Shown here: in pieces, positions 60,853 to 64,000 of the stretch
Layout of the letters: every line of letters starts with the position of its first letter
Position numbering within the stretch: position 1 is the first letter of the stretch
Source: Herbaspirillum sp. LeCh32-8
Lineage (GTDB): Bacteria > Pseudomonadota > Gammaproteobacteria > Burkholderiales > Burkholderiaceae_D
Assembly: GCF_017814915.1 (NCBI RefSeq)
Contig: NZ_JAGIPZ010000002.1
Span: 90,984-154,983 of the forward strand
DNA: 64,000 bases
Direction of reading: 5' to 3'
Notes under the pieces: generated by a model
Told to the model about the DNA's origin: nothing
The model's database searches: none
Seen by the model: only the letters and a program-made list of their open reading frames with translations
Program-made: the position numbers and the translations under genes

Positions 60853-63315
60853 ATGATCTTATGGCTCGTCATTCTGGTGGCCGGCTGCCTGGCATTGATG
60901 ATGGCGCGGGTCAACGCCTGGACCTGGCTGCTGGCCGAGGCAGTGTGGATATGGCTGGGCGGCCCGCTGGCCGATGTCCAATTGCCGGTGATGGTGCTGC
61001 TGGCGATCCTGCTCTTTACGCCCACCATCCTGGTGGCGGTCACCTCGATACGCCAGTCGTTGATCAGCCGCCCGGCGCTGGACATGTTCCGCAAGATCAT
61101 GCCGGGAATGTCGTCCACCGAGCGCGATGCCATCGAGGCCGGCACCGTCTGGTGGGATGCCGAACTGTTCTCCGGCAGGCCCGACTGGCGCCGCCTGTTC
61201 GAGCTGGCGCCGCCGCGCCTGACGCCTGAGGAACAGGCCTTCATGGACAACGAAGTCGAGCAGCTGTGCGCCATGGTCAGCGACTGGGACACCAGCGTGA
61301 AGCACCAGGACATCCAGCCCGAGGCCTGGCAGTTCATCAAGGACCGCGGCTTCCTCGGCATGATCATTCCACGCCAATACGGCGGCAAGCAGTTCTCGGC
61401 CTACATGCATTCGCAGGTCATCATGAAGCTGGCCTCGCGCAGCTCGGCGGCCGCCATCTCGGTGATGGTGCCCAACTCGCTGGGCCCGGCCGAGCTGCTG
61501 CTGCACTACGGCACCGAGGCCCAGAAGAGCCACTACCTGCCGCGCCTGGCGGCCGGCCAGGAAATTCCCTGCTTCGCGCTGACCAGCCCTTACGCCGGCT
61601 CCGACGCCGCGGCCATCCCCGACATCGGCATCGTCTGCCGCGGCGTGCACGAGGGGCGCGAGACGCTGGGTTTTCGCGTCAGCTGGAGCAAGCGCTACAT
61701 CACGCTGGCGCCGGTGGCGACGGTGCTCGGCCTGGCCTTTCGCGTGCGCGATCCGGACGGTCTCCTGGGTGACAACGCCGAACCCGGCATTACCTGCGCG
61801 CTGATTCCCACCAACCATCCCGGCGTGGTCACCGGCCGCCGTCACTGGCCGTTGAACGCGGTGTTCCAGAACGGTCCCACGCACGGCCAGGACGTGTTCA
61901 TCCCGATGGATTGGGTGATCGGCGGCCTGGCCCAGGTGGGGCGCGGCTGGCGCATGCTGATGGAATGCCTGGCCGCGGGCCGGGCGATCTCGCTGCCCTC
62001 ATCCAACGTCGGCTTCTCCAAGCTGGCCGTGCGCGGCACCAGCGCCTACACCGCGATGCGGCGCCAGTTCAAGATCGAGATCGGCAAGTTCGAAGGCGTG
62101 CAGGAAGCGCTGGCGCGCATGGGCGGTCACCTCTACATGATGGACGCGACGCGCCGCCTGTCCGCGCTGGCGGTGGACGCCGGTGAAAAGCCCTCGGTCA
62201 TCTCGGCCATCTCCAAGTACCACGTGACCGAGCGCGGCCGCATGGTGGTCAACGACGGCATGGACGTGATCGGCGGCAAGGGCATCTGCATGGGCCCCGG
62301 CAACTTCCTGGCGCGCGCCTACCAGCAGATTCCGATTGCCATCACGGTGGAGGGCGCCAACATCCTGACGCGCTGCCTGATCATCTTCGGCCAGGGCGCG
62401 ATCCGCTGCCATCCCTACGTGCTGCAGGAACTGTCCGCGGCGGCCGATGAGAATCACGAGCGTGCGCTGCAGACGTTCGACAAGCTGCTGTTCTCGCACC
62501 TGTCCTTCGTCGCCGCCAACAAGGCGCGCGCCTTCGTCGGCGGCATCAGCTGCGGCTGGTTGTTGCCCTCCACCTCGTATGCGGCGCGCCAGACCAAGCG
62601 CTATTACCGTTCGGTGGTGCACCTGTCGTCGGCGTTCGCGCTGCTGACTGACGTCAGCATGGGGGTGCTGGGTGGTACGCTGAAGTTCCGCGAGCGCATC
62701 TCGGCGCGGCTGGGCGATGTGCTGTCGCAGCTCTACCTGGTGTCGGCGGCGCTGAAGCGTTATGAGGACGACGGCCGGCAGGAAGAGGATCTGCCGTTCC
62801 TGGAATGGTCGGTGCAGGATGCCCTGCATCGCGCGCAGGAGGCGATCGTCGATGTGCTGCAGAACTTCCCCAATCGGTGGATCGCGTTCGGCCTGCGGGT
62901 GGTGATCTTCCCGCTGGGGCTGATCTACCGCAAGCCTTCCGATGCGCTGGGCACGCTGGTGGCCAGGGCCATGCAGAAGCCGGGGCCTGCGCGCGACCGG
63001 CTGGTGGCCGATGCCTATCTGCCGCGCGGGGATGACCCCCTGGCTTGCGGTGAGCGCGCGTTTGCGCTGACGCCTGTGGTGCAGCAGCTGGAGCATCGCC
63101 TGAAGCAGGATGTGAAGGATGGCTCCTTGCCTGCGATGCCGCAGAGCCTGATCGAGATGAAGGCCTGGAATGCGCTGGCCCTGGAGCGCGGGTTCATCTC
63201 TGAGCAGGAGAAGGCGGCTTTGGATGAGTTTGCGCATTTTGGGGATTTGTCGGTGCAGGTGGATGATTTTTCTGCTGACTTTGATCGGAATGAGATTTTG
63301 GGGCGGTTGCCTTGA
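60853..63315 (+). CDS. fadE: Acyl-CoA dehydrogenase FadE
   Basis: 820-residue FadE-type acyl-CoA dehydrogenase, much longer than the 380-residue soluble enzymes. Two N-terminal hydrophobic segments (about 1-20 and 38-60) anchor it. The dehydrogenase core spans about 125-560: GFLGMIIPRQYGGKQFSAY, CFALTSPYAGSDAAAIPD and VEGANILTRCLIIFGQGA are FadE hallmarks. A C-terminal DUF1974 domain follows (about 560-810). It performs the first beta-oxidation step on long and medium acyl-CoA. ATG 60853 follows GGAGG; a longer frame to 60775 is not homologous. Confidence 0.94.
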   Translation: MILWLVILVAGCLALMMARVNAWTWLLAEAVWIWLGGPLADVQLPVMVLLAILLFTPTILVAVTSIRQSLISRPALDMFRKIMPGMSSTERDAIEAGTVWWDAELFSGRPDWRRLFELAPPRLTPEEQAFMDNEVEQLCAMVSDWDTSVKHQDIQPEAWQFIKDRGFLGMIIPRQYGGKQFSAYMHSQVIMKLASRSSAAAISVMVPNSLGPAELLLHYGTEAQKSHYLPRLAAGQEIPCFALTSPYAGSDAAAIPDIGIVCRGVHEGRETLGFRVSWSKRYITLAPVATVLGLAFRVRDPDGLLGDNAEPGITCALIPTNHPGVVTGRRHWPLNAVFQNGPTHGQDVFIPMDWVIGGLAQVGRGWRMLMECLAAGRAISLPSSNVGFSKLAVRGTSAYTAMRRQFKIEIGKFEGVQEALARMGGHLYMMDATRRLSALAVDAGEKPSVISAISKYHVTERGRMVVNDGMDVIGGKGICMGPGNFLARAYQQIPIAITVEGANILTRCLIIFGQGAIRCHPYVLQELSAAADENHERALQTFDKLLFSHLSFVAANKARAFVGGISCGWLLPSTSYAARQTKRYYRSVVHLSSAFALLTDVSMGVLGGTLKFRERISARLGDVLSQLYLVSAALKRYEDDGRQEEDLPFLEWSVQDALHRAQEAIVDVLQNFPNRWIAFGLRVVIFPLGLIYRKPSDALGTLVARAMQKPGPARDRLVADAYLPRGDDPLACGERAFALTPVVQQLEHRLKQDVKDGSLPAMPQSLIEMKAWNALALERGFISEQEKAALDEFAHFGDLSVQVDDFSADFDRNEILGRLP

Positions 63316-63468
63316 GTGGTAGGTTTTTGCCTTACCTTGTCTTGCTTTTTTTACCGCGTTCCGAGTTGAGGTGAGGTGGGTAGTCTGGTCTTGCTGCCTT
63401 GTGATGTACCGGCTCGGTGCTTTTCTTTCTTCGGTCGGAGGGGAGCGCCGGGGGCGGCCCGGCAGCCG

Positions 63469-63500
63469 CTTACTTTTCTTGCTCCGCCAAGAAAAGTAAG
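63469..63500. repeat. Long hairpin repeat element
   Basis: CTTACTTTTCTTG at 63469-63481 and its exact reverse complement at 63488-63500 enclose CTCCGC. From memory, very similar hairpins with the same flanks (AAAGAAGGC) are dispersed in many Burkholderiales genomes. Confidence 0.75.
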
Positions 63501-63658
63501 CAAAAGAAGGCGGCCCCTAAGTGCCAGCCCTCCTGCGGAGGGTTCCCGCCGGAGCGCGCTGAAAAATGGGCAAGGCAAAGTCGCTGCGCTCCGGTTGCCT
63601 TGCTGATCCATTTTTCACCACGCTCCGCCGGCTGGCCCACAAGGGGAAATACCAACCG

Positions 63659-63755
63659 CCTCGCCTGCGGCATCGGGATGGGGCTCGCCTGCGGCATCGC
63701 TTGGTTTCATCCTCGCCTTCGGCCTCGTGTTGCTTGCGCCTCGCCTGCGGCTTCG
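63659..63755 (+). repeat. Four copies of a CTCGCCTGCGGC-type motif
   Basis: Four imperfect copies of CTCGCCTGCGGCATCG, with variants CCTTCGGCCTCG and CCTGCGGCTTCG, occur within about 100 bases. They are each weakly palindromic around GCC/GGC. Confidence 0.65.
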
Positions 63756-63776
63756 ATGTGTTGGCTCGCTATCTGA

Positions 63777-64000
63777 TTTAACCCGTCGTCCCTGCGAAAG
63801 CAGGGACCCAGCGTCGTTCGTCGCGCTTCCCCGACATCGGATTCATCACGCAAGCCGTATCAATCTTCAACGGCAGTCGTAACGACAGACTCCCCTCCCG
63901 TTTAATCCGTCGTCCCTGCGAAGGCAGGGACCCAGCGTCGTTCGTCGCGCTTCCCCGACATCGGATTCATCACGCAAGCCGTATCAATCTTCAACGGCAG
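63777..64000 (+). repeat. 124-bp tandem repeat containing REP-like hairpins
   Basis: 63777-63876 and 63901-64000 match at 98 of 100 positions; the period is 124. Each unit starts TTTAA(C/T)CCGTCGTCCCTGCG and carries the same hairpin as at 31185 (63785-63811 and 63909-63935). The second unit is cut by the window end, so the array probably continues. Confidence 0.9.

Larger units (their letters stand above)
63316..64000. other. Repeat-rich non-coding tail
   Basis: No gene is supported. It contains, in order, a 13-bp-stem hairpin element at 63469-63500, a series of four CTCGCCTGCGGC-type motifs at about 63659-63755 and a 124-bp tandem repeat from 63777. Such sequence is often miscalled as short proteins. 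Confidence 0.7.

Noticed and set aside
63376..63781. Several 60-120 residue open frames in the repeat tail
   Set aside because: They run through the hairpin element and short tandem motifs, lack ribosome sites and look like the repeat-derived false proteins common in this group.

Overview
The window looks like chromosome of a Herbaspirillum-like member of the Oxalobacteraceae (Betaproteobacteria). Grounds: high G+C codon use, the hisC-tyrA-aroA-cmk-rpsA-ihfB-lapA-lapB gene order typical of this order, a dnaX-ybaB-recR operon, an 87-residue IF-1 paralogue, and the character of the accessory catabolic genes. No tRNA, rRNA, CRISPR array, prophage or complete insertion sequence was recognised.

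Layout. 1-12.5 kb (+) is the conserved aromatic amino acid / translation / envelope block: hisC, tyrA, aroA, cmk, rpsA, ihfB, a Leu/Ile/Val-type binding protein, lapA, lapB, ugd, rfaE1 and a small ComEA-like protein. 12.8-17.6 kb (+) holds a GAF-GGDEF protein and dnaX-ybaB-yciI-like-recR; dnaX carries an A9 tract whose slippage would make the short gamma subunit. 17.9-22.2 kb (+) pairs a class III CoA-transferase with a NitT/TauT-type ABC transporter. 22.8-27.9 kb has a PAS-PAS-GGDEF-EAL protein, a frameshifted sirtuin gene and a GlcG-like/MFS pair facing a LysR gene. 28.9-33.1 kb is an organosulfur-type cluster (SfnB/DszC-like and NtaA/DszA-like flavoenzymes, orphan MetQ-like binding protein).

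34.4-43.8 kb is a compact gallate cluster: dioxygenase, aromatic-acid MFS importer, a LysR regulator with two N-terminal helix-turn-helix domains, tautomerase GalD, LigJ-type hydratase, aldolase, a small membrane protein and a porin. Together the enzymes take gallate to pyruvate plus oxaloacetate. 43.9-47.8 kb (+) is an ssu-like operon (permease, ATPase, binding protein, FMN monooxygenase). 47.9-51.5 kb (-) has an OprC-like copper TonB receptor and metY.

51.8-52.26 kb (+) has no protein gene but contains what I consider the most interesting object here: a probable structured non-coding RNA with at least four hairpins of different stem sequence but the same architecture (outer stem, bulged A, 5-6 bp inner stem, identical AGATA loop), ending in a strong intrinsic terminator. 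G-U pairs assign it to the + strand. I do not recognise the family.

52.3-60.5 kb (-) carries infA, ribE-ribD, a minor-pilin operon (pilV-pilW-pilX-pilE-fimT, without pilY1) and a five-gene operon of small conserved proteins. 60.85-63.3 kb (+) is a FadE-type acyl-CoA dehydrogenase. The last 0.7 kb is repeat DNA: a long hairpin element, short tandem motifs and a 124-bp tandem repeat containing REP-like hairpins also present near 31.2 kb.
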